Below, piece after piece: positions 8,675 through 17,087 of a stretch of 64,000 nucleotides of DNA; within the stretch, counting starts at the first letter, position 1; every line of letters begins with the position of its first letter. The notes under the pieces are model-generated. The model did not search any database, was not told the origin of the DNA, and worked only from the letters and a program-made list of their open reading frames with translations. Made by a program: the position numbers and the translations under genes. The DNA comes from RGIG3178 sp964533965 (GTDB lineage Bacteria > Bacillota > Clostridia > Christensenellales > QAND01): assembly GCA_964533965.1 (NCBI GenBank), contig CAZHNN010000014.1, forward strand, positions 10,005-74,004. The letters run 5' to 3'.

Positions 8675-9508
8675 ATGAACGATTTCGATTTCATCGATGC
8701 ACACGTCCATACGACGTATTCCCAGAACGACTGCAAGCAGCCAATGGAGGGGTATCTTGACCTTCTGCGGGAGGGCAAGGCAAGCGGGTTCGGCTTTGCA
8801 GACCACATGCACCCGCCATCCGAGGCGATGTCGGACATCTACGAAGCGATGAACGCTTATAAATTCCGGGGCGACGAGTACATCCGCGAAATACGCGCAG
8901 CGCAGGCGGAGGGGCTGAAGGTCTACGCCGGTGTCGAGGTCACCTACGAGTACGCGTGGGATGACGTGTGCAGAAAGCGCGCGCTCGAATACGATTTCGA
9001 TTACCGCATCGCATCCCCTCATTCGTTCGACGGATTTTGGGTCTCGCGCGATTATTTCAGGCATGTCCAGCCCGGCAACATGATGCGTGAACTCGTCAAC
9101 TGCTATTACGACGCGGTGCTGCAGGCTCTTTGTGTCGAATGGGCGGACGTTGTCGCGCACATCGGCTTGTACCGACGTTTTTTGCCGGATTCCCACCAGT
9201 TGATGGTCTGCGCACGGGATACGATAGAGCTGCGCGAGCAGGAGGTCGCAAAGGCCTGTGCACAGAGCGGCAAGATCATCGAGGTCAACACCTCTGGCCT
9301 TGACCAGCCGGGGCAGTGCACGATGCCGACGTATGATTTTCTTTGCAAATTTAAAGCGTATGGTGGAGAGAGAATCTGCCTTTCCAGCGACGCTCATGAG
9401 CTTGGGAAAGTAAACGCCAATTTCGCACAGACGGCACAAAAGCTCAAGGAGATCGGATTCGAAAAGCTGTATCTACCGTGGGCGAAGGGTTGTCCAGTGT
9501 TGCTGTAA
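8675..9508 (+). CDS. PHP-domain histidinol-phosphatase-like protein coupled to hisC
   Basis: Third PHP-family gene of the window, 277 aa, starting 1 nt after hisC and therefore translationally coupled. Ligand motifs are present: DAHVHTTYS, FADHM, GVEVTYEYAWD, ASPHSFDGFW, AHIGLYRRF and LSSDAHELG. The close coupling to HisC makes this the best candidate in the window for the true histidinol-phosphate phosphatase (histidinol phosphate to histidinol). It is clearly more distant from the tandem copies at 1901 and 2867 than they are from each other. A rho-independent terminator follows. Confidence 0.87.
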   Translation: MNDFDFIDAHVHTTYSQNDCKQPMEGYLDLLREGKASGFGFADHMHPPSEAMSDIYEAMNAYKFRGDEYIREIRAAQAEGLKVYAGVEVTYEYAWDDVCRKRALEYDFDYRIASPHSFDGFWVSRDYFRHVQPGNMMRELVNCYYDAVLQALCVEWADVVAHIGLYRRFLPDSHQLMVCARDTIELREQEVAKACAQSGKIIEVNTSGLDQPGQCTMPTYDFLCKFKAYGGERICLSSDAHELGKVNANFAQTAQKLKEIGFEKLYLPWAKGCPVLL

Positions 9509-9523
9509 AGATTATATAAACGA

Positions 9524-9563
9524 AAAGTAGGGGACGCCTCCTTTGGCGTCCCTTAAACTTTTA
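9524..9563 (+). terminator. Terminator of hisC-PHP operon
   Basis: GGGACGCC/GGCGTCCC (9531-9538 with 9545-9552), flanked by AAAAGT and ACTTTT that extend the stem imperfectly. It lies just after the PHP stop. Confidence 0.8.
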
Positions 9564-9593
9564 ATTGGCAACAAAATATAAATTTGTATTGTA

Positions 9594-9701
9594 AGCCATT
9601 AATGTTTATTCTTTTGCCAAGGGACCAGGGGGGCTTCCGATCTCCCCCCTAAGGTCCCTTGGCGATCCCTTTACCCCCTTCAAACGGCCACTGCGTGGGG
9701 C
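9594..9701 (+). repeat. Left inverted repeat (IR-L) of the AT-rich island
   Basis: An outer AGCCATT, then a long hairpin (GCCAAGGGACC ... GGTCCCTTGGC, 9616-9662) with a G-run/C-run inner stem. A ~38-bp tail ending in CCACTGCGTGGGGC follows. The same units occur in reverse complement at 10363-10466 with only scattered mismatches and small indels. Together they bracket the single ORF at 9845. This fits a MITE- or REP-like element, or the ends of a mobile cassette. Confidence 0.75.
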
Positions 9702-9763
9702 ATGTGCTTGGCCTTACTCAATGCGAAGTACATTTTGATTGCGGCACCATTATTTGTAACAAT

Positions 9764-9792
9764 TTGATATTGTTTTTTTATCATGGTATGAT
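9764..9792 (+). promoter_or_regulatory. Promoter of the island gene
   Basis: TTGATA (9764-9769), a 17-bp spacer and TATGAT (9787-9792), inside the inverted repeats and 52 bp before the ATG. Confidence 0.65.
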
Positions 9793-9844
9793 TTTAAAAC
9801 AATAGAAGAACAGTAGAATTGCATCTTAGAAGGAGATATGATAA

Positions 9845-10252
9845 ATGCAATTTATAATTCAAACGCTCACCTCAGCTCTAATATCATTTGTTCTAGTAAT
9901 TCTATTAGGCGAACCCATTAAACACTATTTAAGAAGAAAGTGGGATCAAAAAGAGATTGCCAGCAAAAATAAAGAACTTATTGGCAAACTTAAAAATCTC
10001 ATGCCAGATCTGTTAAAAGAAATGAAGGAAGATTTAAAAAGCAATCCATCTAACAGAGAATTTATAATTATGAACCAGGGTCTAATTTATAGTGGTGATT
10101 CGATTGTTTACTATTTTGAAGATCATAACGATCTTAAGGGAAAATTAAATGTTTTAGAAAACCACAATCTTATATCTGATGTAACTTATAATAATGTCGA
10201 TAGATTCAGAATGTCAGAAGGTTTTGTTGAACTGCTTAATATATCAGATTGA
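9845..10252 (+). CDS. Small membrane-anchored protein of unknown function, AT-rich
   Basis: 135 aa, family not recognised. Residues ~3-21 form one hydrophobic membrane helix (IIQTLTSALISFVLVILLG). A basic patch (HYLRRKWDQK) predicts the rest to be cytoplasmic. Residues ~35-70 are a Lys/Glu-rich helix that could be a coiled coil. The C-terminal half (from about FIIMNQGL to the end) looks like a small mixed alpha/beta or winged-helix-like module. The ATG at 9845 has AAGGAG at 9830-9835. Codon use is strongly A/T-ending, unlike every neighbour, which points to recent acquisition together with the bracketing repeats. No function should be assigned from sequence alone. Confidence 0.7.
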   Translation: MQFIIQTLTSALISFVLVILLGEPIKHYLRRKWDQKEIASKNKELIGKLKNLMPDLLKEMKEDLKSNPSNREFIIMNQGLIYSGDSIVYYFEDHNDLKGKLNVLENHNLISDVTYNNVDRFRMSEGFVELLNISD

Positions 10253-10362
10253 AGATAACATCAAACGTATTTTATCTGTTTTACCTACTTGATATGGTAT
10301 TTACGTAAAGAATACAAGCGGTATATGGGGCTTCTGTTTGTTCAAAAGTCGTTTCGGGCGAA

Positions 10363-10466
10363 GCCCCACGCAGTGGCCGTTTCAAGAGGGGTAGGGGATC
10401 GCCAAGGGGCCTGGGGAGAAAATCGGAAGTCTCCCCGGCCCCTTGGCAAAATAAATAGCAATGGCT
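10363..10466 (-). repeat. Right inverted repeat (IR-R) of the AT-rich island
   Basis: Reverse-complement partner of 9594-9701. It starts with the inner tail (GCCCCACGCAGTGG). The hairpin GCCAAGGGGCC ... GGCCCCTTGGC (10401-10447) follows, then GGCAAAA and the outer AATGGCT. The hairpin arms differ from the left copy at paired positions while remaining complementary, which suggests selection on the folded structure. Confidence 0.75.
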
Positions 10467-10530
10467 GTTTAACTTCTTGCATTGTTTCGATTGCATTTGC
10501 TTTATAGCTTTATATCTTTATCGACAGACT

Positions 10531-10558
10531 AAAAAGCGCCGCAGATGCGGCGCTTTTT
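10531..10558. terminator. Bidirectional terminator
   Basis: AAAAAGCGCCGC/GCGGCGCTTTTT around a 4-nt loop. It terminates the minus-strand operon ending at 10565 and insulates the island. Confidence 0.85.
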
Positions 10559-10564
10559 ACATTC

Positions 10565-11173
10565 TCAGTCTTCGGCTTCCGGCGAGATGAAAGATCGTAT
10601 CCGAAGCCTCACGCCGCACTGTTCGGCGATCTTCTTTGCCTTTTCGATCTCCTCATCCCCGATGTTGTCCACCACCGTGAACACGACGTCCGGCACATGC
10701 GCTTTAGCGCGGGAGGCAAAATCCAACAGCGCGTCAAACGCGCCCTCTCCGAATCTGCTTCGGCAGATCGCATCATATGCTCTGGCATCAGACGCGTTGA
10801 GCGATATTGAAACCGTATCGATCAGCCCTTCTAATTTGGGCGTTACATCCTCTCCGTACATCAGGTTCGCAAGGCCGCTGGTATTGATGCGCACCTTTTT
10901 GCCTTGCGCCTTGGCGTAGGCCGCGACTTCCAGCAGCACGTCAAGCCTCTCCATCGGCTCGCCGAATCCGCAGAACACCACCTCGTTATACTTGTCAAGG
11001 TCCTTCATCTGTTCGATGACTTCCTGTGCGTTGGGTTCATGCGAAAGCCACAGCTTGTGTCCGCCGATGCCCTCATGGTCATGGCGCAGGCAAAAAACAC
11101 AGCTGTTCGGACAGCGGTTGGTCAGGTTGATATACAGATTGTCGCCATAATCATACGCGTATACGTTTGCCAT
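10565..11173 (-). CDS. TatD-linked radical SAM protein
   Basis: A small radical S-adenosylmethionine protein of 202 aa, of the type found next to TatD nucleases (TatD-linked rSAM family). The CX3CX2C cluster motif CPNSCVFC is at residues 21-28, binding the 4Fe-4S that cleaves SAM. The SAM-binding GFGEP motif and the strand INTSGLAN follow. I chose ATG 11173 because AAAGGGG lies 7 nt upstream; the ATG at 11179 would be only 1 nt from it. It is downstream of tatD, 54 nt away on the same strand. The substrate of this family is not established, as far as I know. There is no SPASM or other auxiliary cluster domain. Confidence 0.85.
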   Translation of the reverse strand: MANVYAYDYGDNLYINLTNRCPNSCVFCLRHDHEGIGGHKLWLSHEPNAQEVIEQMKDLDKYNEVVFCGFGEPMERLDVLLEVAAYAKAQGKKVRINTSGLANLMYGEDVTPKLEGLIDTVSISLNASDARAYDAICRSRFGEGAFDALLDFASRAKAHVPDVVFTVVDNIGDEEIEKAKKIAEQCGVRLRIRSFISPEAED

Positions 11174-11227
11174 GAACATTCCCCTTTCGAAACCACTGCT
11201 TAATCTTCATTTAATCAGCAGTTTCTT

Positions 11228-11992
11228 TCACAGGATCCTAAAAAGCCGTTTCCCGTTTTCCGTCGTGGCTTCCGCTGCCTTCTCGAACGGAATGTTTTTT
11301 ATTTTTGCCAGCGCTTCCACCACATACTTCACATACATCGGCTCGTTCCTATGTCCGCGGAAAGGCACGGGCGTTAGGTAGGGGCTGTCGGTTTCTAAAA
11401 GTATGCGGTCAAGCGGCACGAATTGCGCGACCTCCACGGGGGTCTTGGCATTTTTAAACGTGAGCGGCCCGCCAAACGACAGGTAAAACCCCATATCAAG
11501 GTATTTCTTCGCGTAATCAACACTGCCGGAATAGCAATGCATCACGCCGGTCAGTTTGCCTTTGTAGGCAAAAAGCATATCGAAGATATCCTTGTGTGCC
11601 TCGCGGTCGTGGATGATCACGGGCATAGCCAGCTTGGCGGCAAGCGCCAATTGTGCATCGAATATGCGCTTTTGTACGTCTCTTGGGGAGAAATCGTAGT
11701 GGTAATCAAGCCCTATTTCACCCACCGCAACGCATTTGGGCAGACCCAACAGCGCTTCCAGCTCTACAATATATTGCTCCGGTGCCTCTTTTGCATCGTG
11801 CGGGTGGATCCCCACAGCGCAGACGATTCCCTCGTGCGTCTGTGCAAGTTCTATCGCGCGGCGGCTGTCATCAACCGACGTGCCGGCCTCCATATACAGG
11901 CAAACGCCGGCGTCTAAAGTCCGGCGCAGCGTTTGCTCACGATCGGTATCAAATTGTTCCGCGCAAAGGTGCGCGTGCGTGTCGAAAAGCAT
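11228..11992 (-). CDS. tatD: TatD-family metal-dependent hydrolase (DNase)
   Basis: 254-aa TIM-barrel hydrolase. It has the N-terminal FDTHAHL metal motif, GIHPHDA, GEIGLDYHYD, PVIIHDREA, MHCYSG and LLETDSPYLTP; these are the metal and catalytic signatures of TatD (YcfH/YabD group). Family members act as 3'-5' exonucleases or DNases in repair or clearance of DNA. The start codon overlaps the stop of metG by 1 nt (TGATG), the common metG-tatD arrangement of Firmicutes. Expression is therefore coupled to metG. Confidence 0.95.
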   Translation of the reverse strand: MLFDTHAHLCAEQFDTDREQTLRRTLDAGVCLYMEAGTSVDDSRRAIELAQTHEGIVCAVGIHPHDAKEAPEQYIVELEALLGLPKCVAVGEIGLDYHYDFSPRDVQKRIFDAQLALAAKLAMPVIIHDREAHKDIFDMLFAYKGKLTGVMHCYSGSVDYAKKYLDMGFYLSFGGPLTFKNAKTPVEVAQFVPLDRILLETDSPYLTPVPFRGHRNEPMYVKYVVEALAKIKNIPFEKAAEATTENGKRLFRIL

Positions 11993-13950
11993 CAGCGTAC
12001 TCTAACACCCGCGGGAAGCTTGCTGTCGTCCATCAGCGTTGCTGCGCTGAGGTTCTCATCCGCCTCATCCGCGGCACAGAGAATCATGCCCTCGCTCAGG
12101 ACTCCGCGGATCTTGGCCGGTTTCAGGTTTGCGACGATGATCACAGTCTTACCCACAAGCGAACTGCCGTCGCCGTACCATTTGCGGATGCCGGACACAA
12201 CGGTACGCTCCCGCTGCCCGTCGAACAGCTTTAAATGCAAAAGCTTATCCGAGCCCTTCAACGGCTCGCAGCTCAAGATCTTGGCCGTGCGAAGCTCCAT
12301 CTTCATGAAATCCTCATACGTGATTTCCGAAACCGCCTCGATCACGTGAGACTTTTCTTCCTTCTTGACTTCCAAAGGCTTTACCTGTTCCGCTTTTTCT
12401 TCCGGCTTGTCCTGTTCCTCCACAATGCGCGGGAACAGCGCATCGCCTTTGCTTACCTGCGTACCTTCCGGTATGACACCGAATTGATACGCGCTCTGAT
12501 AGCTCATAAGGCCTTCATCCTTGATGCCGAGCTGATCCAAGATCTTGGGCGAATTTTGCGTCAATACCGGGCTTAGCAGAATGGCGACAATGCGAAGGGC
12601 TTCGGCGAGATGGCAGAGCACCGTGGCCAGCCTCTGCTTGTTCGCCTCGTCCTTTGCGAGATTCCATGGCGCGTTGATGTCTATATACTTGTTACAGAAG
12701 CTCACCAACTCGAAGATGGCAGAGAGCGCATCGCTAAAGGACAACGCGTTCATGAACGTTTCCACCTTGTCGGGAAGCTTTGCCGCAAGATCCCTCAATT
12801 GTCGATCGGCTTCGGTCAGCTCTCCAGCCATCTTAGGCAGCTTGCCGCCAAAATACCGCTCGATCATGGTGACCGTACGGGAAACCAAGTTTCCAAGGTC
12901 ATTTGCCAGATCGCTGTTGATGCGGTTTATCAGCGCCTGTTCGGAATACACGCCATCGCTGCCGAACGGGATCTCCCGCATGAGGAAATAGCGAAGGGCA
13001 TCCACGCCGTATTTCTCGCACAGCTTCACGGGGTCGACCACATTGCCCTTGGACTTACTCATCTTCCCGCCATCCAACACCAGCCAACCGTGGCCGAAGA
13101 CTTGCTTTGGCAGGGGCAGATCCATCGCCATCAGCATGATCGGCCAAATGATGGTGTGGAAGCGCACGATCTCCTTACCCACAAAGTGCATGTCGGCAGG
13201 CCAATATTTTATCTTTTTCTCGTCGCCGAAGAACCCCAGCGCCGTGATGTAGTTGCTAAGTGCGTCTAGCCAGACGTAGATCACATGCTTGGGATCAAAC
13301 GGCACCGGGATGCCCCAATCGAAGCTCGTGCGCGAGACGCACAGGTCGTCCAAGCCCGGCAGCAAGAAGTTGTTGATCATCTCGTTCTTGCGGGAAACCG
13401 GTTGGATGAATTCGGGGTGCGTGTTGATGTGCTCCAGCAGCCTGTCTGCATAGTTTGAAAGCTTAAAGAAATAGCTCTCCTCGCGCGTGCGCTCGACAGG
13501 CCGCCCGCAGTCCGGGCAATTGCCGTCCACCAGCTGGCGCTCCAGCCAGAACGCTTCGCACGGTGCGCAGTACCAGCCTTCGTATTCTCCCTTATAGATG
13601 TCGCCCTTGTCGTAGAGCTTCTGAAAGATCTTCTGAACCGCCTTCTGGTGGCGTGGCTCGGTGGTGCGGATAAAGTCGTCGTAGGAGATGTCCATCAGTT
13701 TCCAAAGATCAAGGATGCCCGCGACGATATGGTCCACGAACTCCAGCGGCGTTTTGCCCGCCTGCTCGGCTCTGCGCGCTATCTTCTGGCCGTGTTCGTC
13801 GGTGCCTGTCAGGAACATGACATCGTAACCCGTCAACCGCTTGTAGCGAGCCATGGTATCCGCCGCCACCGTGCAATAGCTATGCCCGATGTGAAGGTTG
13901 TCGCTCGGGTAGTAGATCGGCGTGGTGATGTAGAATGTCTTTTCCTGCAT
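11992..13950 (-). CDS. metG: Methionyl-tRNA synthetase with C-terminal tRNA-binding domain
   Basis: 652-aa class I synthetase that charges tRNA-Met. The HIGH-type motif is NLHIGHSY and the KMSKS motif is GKMSKSKGN. Zinc-binding cysteines are seen in YCAPCEAFW and CPDCGRP. Residues ~545-652 form an EMAP/Trbp111-like OB-fold domain (starting MKMELRTAKI), which aids tRNA binding and dimerisation. The ATG at 13950 has AGAGGG 7 nt upstream. An in-frame TTG at 13956 would leave only 1 nt and is rejected. It is the middle gene of comB-metG-tatD-radical SAM. Confidence 0.97.
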   Translation of the reverse strand: MQEKTFYITTPIYYPSDNLHIGHSYCTVAADTMARYKRLTGYDVMFLTGTDEHGQKIARRAEQAGKTPLEFVDHIVAGILDLWKLMDISYDDFIRTTEPRHQKAVQKIFQKLYDKGDIYKGEYEGWYCAPCEAFWLERQLVDGNCPDCGRPVERTREESYFFKLSNYADRLLEHINTHPEFIQPVSRKNEMINNFLLPGLDDLCVSRTSFDWGIPVPFDPKHVIYVWLDALSNYITALGFFGDEKKIKYWPADMHFVGKEIVRFHTIIWPIMLMAMDLPLPKQVFGHGWLVLDGGKMSKSKGNVVDPVKLCEKYGVDALRYFLMREIPFGSDGVYSEQALINRINSDLANDLGNLVSRTVTMIERYFGGKLPKMAGELTEADRQLRDLAAKLPDKVETFMNALSFSDALSAIFELVSFCNKYIDINAPWNLAKDEANKQRLATVLCHLAEALRIVAILLSPVLTQNSPKILDQLGIKDEGLMSYQSAYQFGVIPEGTQVSKGDALFPRIVEEQDKPEEKAEQVKPLEVKKEEKSHVIEAVSEITYEDFMKMELRTAKILSCEPLKGSDKLLHLKLFDGQRERTVVSGIRKWYGDGSSLVGKTVIIVANLKPAKIRGVLSEGMILCAADEADENLSAATLMDDSKLPAGVRVR

Positions 13951-13968
13951 GGTCAATCCCTCTCTTGC

Positions 13969-14691
13969 TTAAAGCGTGATGCGCTCGTCCTCATAGCGCG
14001 GCAGCACGTCGATGCTGTCCAAATTCAGGCAGTAATCGATATCTTCCTGAAGCCCAAGGTCCTTTAACACCGCATAGTGTGCGGCGTTGGTAACGCACTG
14101 TGCAATGTCGTTCCTATGCCTGTCATACAACTCATAGCATACATAGCCCAGATCGTCGAGCTTGATCGTCAACCTGCCCTTGTATTTGTTCATACGGCTA
14201 ATAATATAGCCCGCCGTGATGCAGTCGTCGATCGAAAACCGCCCGTTGGTTCCCGCGCACAGCAACACCACGTCTTTCTTCTCCGCCAACACTGCCTTTG
14301 CCACCGTTGTCGCGTTCAACAGACAACCCATGTAAATCGCAGTTGCTTCGCGGGCTTTTAGTATCGCCTGCGTACCGTTGGTTGTGGTCATCACAAGCGT
14401 CTTGCCGTAAACGGCGCTTTCGGTATATTCCATAGGCGAATTGCCCAAATCGAATCCGCCAAGCTTCTGCGCGTTGCGCTCTCCGCCCAAAACCGTACGG
14501 CTTGCGCCCATGGAGGTTTTCAGCTCCATTGCCTGCTCTACATCCGCAACCGGGATGATCTGTTCACAGCCATTCTTAAGCGCCGTCACCATGACGCTGG
14601 CCGCCCGAAGCGTATCGATCACAACGCATACTTTCCCTCTGAAATCCTTTTCGGACGCATGTGTATGCGATGCGTAAACGTCAATCTTCAT
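13969..14691 (-). CDS. comB: 2-phosphosulfolactate phosphatase family protein (ComB-like)
   Basis: 240 aa. ComB hydrolyses 2-phosphosulfolactate to sulfolactate in coenzyme M synthesis in archaea; in Firmicutes the family also occurs without the rest of that pathway, so the physiological substrate here is uncertain. The family signatures are all present: CVVIDTLRAASVMVTAL at the N-terminus, GGERNAQKLGGFDLGNSP and TTTNGTQAI, then LLCAGTNGRFSIDD. The ATG at 14691 has AAAGGAG 7 nt upstream. It is first gene of the minus-strand run with metG 18 nt downstream. An extended -10 (TGA-TATAAT, 14738-14743) probably drives it. Confidence 0.85.
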   Translation of the reverse strand: MKIDVYASHTHASEKDFRGKVCVVIDTLRAASVMVTALKNGCEQIIPVADVEQAMELKTSMGASRTVLGGERNAQKLGGFDLGNSPMEYTESAVYGKTLVMTTTNGTQAILKAREATAIYMGCLLNATTVAKAVLAEKKDVVLLCAGTNGRFSIDDCITAGYIISRMNKYKGRLTIKLDDLGYVCYELYDRHRNDIAQCVTNAAHYAVLKDLGLQEDIDYCLNLDSIDVLPRYEDERITL

Positions 14692-14962
14692 ATTTTGCTC
14701 CTTTGGTCAATCCTGGGACAAAATCGTATGTGAATGCATTATATCACAGCTTTCCCAAAATCACAGAGAAAATTGAGCCTTCGGAATAAATCGGTCCGAA
14801 TGCTCCACAGCTTTATTGTATGGGTTTGAATGCACACAAATGGTATATCGGCATCCTGCATTTACCCTGAAACGGTATTTGGGTAACCTGTTAGGCTGGA
14901 TCCTGCTCCTATGCAAGCTGTTCCTATTTCCGCCGGCTTTACGGTTGCCCTTTATGCAAGCC

Positions 14963-15469
14963 TCAAATCAATACGGCAGCCATCACTGCGCTGGTAATTG
15001 CTCCCAACAGGCAAAGCGGCAACGTATAGCGCCATCGCTGAATACCTACGCTGCCAAAATACAGCCCCGCCGTATAGATCAGCGTTTCGCTGGAGCCCAT
15101 GATGATACAGGCGGTAAGGCCTATCTGGCTATCGGGCCCGTACGTCTGTAGGATCCCCAACAACACCCCGGTTGCGGCGCTGCCTGAAAACGGCCGCACG
15201 ATCAACAGCGGCAGCACTTCCGCAGGCAGGCCGATCAATGTTGCTACGGGCTTTAGCGCAGTTGTCAGCGTATTTAATGCTCCGCTCGTCTGCAGCACCG
15301 ATACGGCCACGAGCATCGCGCACAGCGTCGGCAGGATCCGTATGCCGATGTCGAACCCTTTCTTGGCGCCGTCGGTGAACGCCTCAAAACAGTTCACCTT
15401 TTTATACGCGCCATAACAAAGCGTAAACGCGATGAACAGCACGATGATATAGGAAGAGACCGCGCTCAT
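14963..15469 (-). CDS. spmB: Spore maturation protein B
   Basis: 168-aa polytopic membrane protein of the nucleoside-recognition (Gate) superfamily. SpmA and SpmB are needed for normal dehydration of the spore core in Bacillus. It has several hydrophobic helices and the family segments RPFSGSAATGVL and IMGSSETLIYT. Its ATG overlaps the spmA stop by 4 nt (ATGA), so the two are translated together, as in other spore formers. Its presence is direct evidence for a sporulation programme. Confidence 0.93.
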   Translation of the reverse strand: MSAVSSYIIVLFIAFTLCYGAYKKVNCFEAFTDGAKKGFDIGIRILPTLCAMLVAVSVLQTSGALNTLTTALKPVATLIGLPAEVLPLLIVRPFSGSAATGVLLGILQTYGPDSQIGLTACIIMGSSETLIYTAGLYFGSVGIQRWRYTLPLCLLGAITSAVMAAVLI

Positions 15470-16038
15470 CTTCTGTGCACCAGCAGCAGCGCGATAACGC
15501 TTACGGACATCGTGGCTGCGGTCGCGATAAAAAGAAGACCTACGACCGAGAACGGATTGGTGCTATGGGCTGCGACGCGCAGGTTGATCAGTGTGGTTGG
15601 CAAGAGCTGGATCACGCTGCAATTGATGACGATCAGCGAGATCATCTCGCGCGTTGCCGTTTTTTTGTCCGTGTTGCGCTTCTGCAGCTCCTGCATTGCA
15701 GTCAGGCCAAACGGCGTTGCGGCGTTGCCCAGCCCCAGCACGTTGCTTGCAATGCTCATGCATATCGAACGCATGGCGGGATCATTCTTTCGCAATCCCC
15801 TGAACAGCGGCGACAACAAAACAGAGAGAAGATTGGATAGTTTCTGGGCCAATCCGCTCTTCTGTGCCACCTCCATGATGCCGCACCACAACATCATGCC
15901 GCCCATCATAGCGATGGTGATCTCCACCGACTGGGCAGCGCCCTTGGTCACGCCCTGGCTGATTGCGCCTGCATTCCCAGTAATGAGCCCAACGCCGATG
16001 CCCACAATCAACATGCCAAGCCAGATGATGTTGAGCAA
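15466..16038 (-). CDS. spmA: Spore maturation protein A
   Basis: 190-aa membrane protein, partner of SpmB. Signatures are MMGGMMLWCGIMEVAQKSGL and the SNVLGLGNAATPFGLTAM segment typical of SpmA. Several membrane helices span the whole protein. The start is a TTG at 16038 preceded by GGGGGAAAGGA. It is first gene of the two-gene spmAB unit. A sporulation sigma factor is expected to drive it, but I do not see a convincing SigE/SigG promoter. Confidence 0.92.
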   Translation of the reverse strand: MLNIIWLGMLIVGIGVGLITGNAGAISQGVTKGAAQSVEITIAMMGGMMLWCGIMEVAQKSGLAQKLSNLLSVLLSPLFRGLRKNDPAMRSICMSIASNVLGLGNAATPFGLTAMQELQKRNTDKKTATREMISLIVINCSVIQLLPTTLINLRVAAHSTNPFSVVGLLFIATAATMSVSVIALLLVHRR

Positions 16039-16174
16039 ATCCTTTCCCCCCGTTCCTTTTGTCTATGGCAATGTATGCAAAAGGGGGCTCCTTTATGGTG
16101 AAAACGGTTGAGAGTAGTCGGATTCGCGGATATACTGACAGTGACCGGTGAAAACAAGTGAAGGGGGCTATACC

Positions 16175-16468
16175 ATGCGGTTTGCGTATATCTTCAAGAG
16201 CGGCCAGGAAGGCATCGTACATCAGGCAAGCATACAAAGCGGCAGCTCGGCTTTCGAAGTGTACAGCGTCCATTCCATGGAGCAGGCGGGCGAGCTTGCC
16301 AAGCGGCTTGTATCGGAGGGCATTGATTGCATCGAATTGTGCGGCGCCTTTGCGGAAGCGGGCAAGCAACAGGTGGTGGATACCATCGGCTGCGATGTCC
16401 CGGTCGGACATGTCGTGTATACCAACAGTGAGGTGGAAAAGCACAACCGGTTGTTCAAACGATCCTGA
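16175..16468 (+). CDS. DUF6506-like small protein
   Basis: 97 aa, a small cytoplasmic alpha/beta protein without membrane segments. It resembles the uncharacterised DUF6506 family by FAYIFKSG at the start, AKRLVSEGIDCIELCGAF in the middle and VPVGHVVYT near the end. The ATG at 16175 has AAGGGGG at 16161-16167; an upstream in-frame ATG at 16148 lacks such a site. It is a single gene divergent from spmA, closed by a strong terminator. Function unknown. Confidence 0.7.
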   Translation: MRFAYIFKSGQEGIVHQASIQSGSSAFEVYSVHSMEQAGELAKRLVSEGIDCIELCGAFAEAGKQQVVDTIGCDVPVGHVVYTNSEVEKHNRLFKRS

Positions 16469-16486
16469 TCCCTGCCACATGCACAA

Positions 16487-16510
16487 AAAAGGAGGCGTCT
16501 GCCTCCTTTT
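16487..16510. terminator. Bidirectional terminator
   Basis: AAAAGGAGGC/GCCTCCTTTT with a 4-nt loop, between the convergent DUF6506-like gene and rlmH. Confidence 0.85.
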
Positions 16511-16601
16511 CATTTATATTCTATATTCAAGGCTCATTCCTGTTTATATCTGGCGGCCCTTATTGCGCCTTACTGTGCGATATGAACACCCGGTTGCGTA
16601 C

Positions 16602-17078
16602 TCACTTATGATAGGGCTCGTTACGGTTTATCTTCATCGCGCGGTAGGTCTGTTCCAACAGCACCAGCCTTGCCAGGTTGTGCGGAAACGTCAATTTAGA
16701 AAGCGAAAGCTTTTCGTCCGCAGCCTGTATGAGCGATTCATGCAATCCCAAAGAACCGCCGATCAGAAACTGCACGCACGATATCCCACTGCTCTCATAG
16801 GAGCAAAGCCTTTTGGCAAATTCTTCCGAACTCTCCTGCTTGCCCCCGATGCAAAGGGCTAGTGTGACATCGCCCTTGCTCTGCTTTTGCAGCCGCTGCC
16901 CCTCACGATATAGGACCTGCTGCTGTTCGGCATGCGACAATTGCTCAGGAGCGCTCTCGTCCGCCACCTCGACGATCTCTACCGTCGCATACTTGGTAAG
17001 CCGTTTTTGGTATTCTTCGCAGGCTTGCTGATAGAAATTTTCCTTTAACTTCCCTACACACAGGATGCGGATGCGCAT
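16602..17078 (-). CDS. rlmH: 23S rRNA pseudouridine-1915 N3-methyltransferase
   Basis: 158-aa SPOUT methyltransferase that methylates pseudouridine 1915 in helix 69 of 23S rRNA using SAM. The N-terminal RIRILCVGKLKE, the knot region (FLIGGSLGL), the LSLSKLTFPHNLARLVLLEQ segment and the invariant C-terminal EPYHK are all present. The length is exactly that of the family. The ATG at 17078 has AGGAGACAAG that overlaps the walJ stop region. It lies 9 nt downstream of walJ, an arrangement common in Firmicutes. Confidence 0.97.
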   Translation of the reverse strand: MRIRILCVGKLKENFYQQACEEYQKRLTKYATVEIVEVADESAPEQLSHAEQQQVLYREGQRLQKQSKGDVTLALCIGGKQESSEEFAKRLCSYESSGISCVQFLIGGSLGLHESLIQAADEKLSLSKLTFPHNLARLVLLEQTYRAMKINRNEPYHK

Positions 17079-17087
17079 GCTTGTCTC

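Larger units (their letters stand above)
9612..10451. mobile_element. Putative cassette: AT-rich ORF between ~90-bp inverted repeats
   Basis: About 840 bp, bounded on both sides by TTTTGCCAAGG facing inward. The interior (9702-10362) is visibly more AT-rich than all surrounding genes and carries one small gene with its own promoter. No transposase is encoded, and I see no clear target-site duplication outside the repeats. It may be a non-autonomous element moved in trans, or two independent repeat copies that happen to flank an acquired gene. Confidence 0.5.

Noticed and set aside
14816..15151. 111-codon plus-strand frame before spmB
   Set aside because: It overlaps spmB antisense, has no ribosome site and no recognisable protein features.
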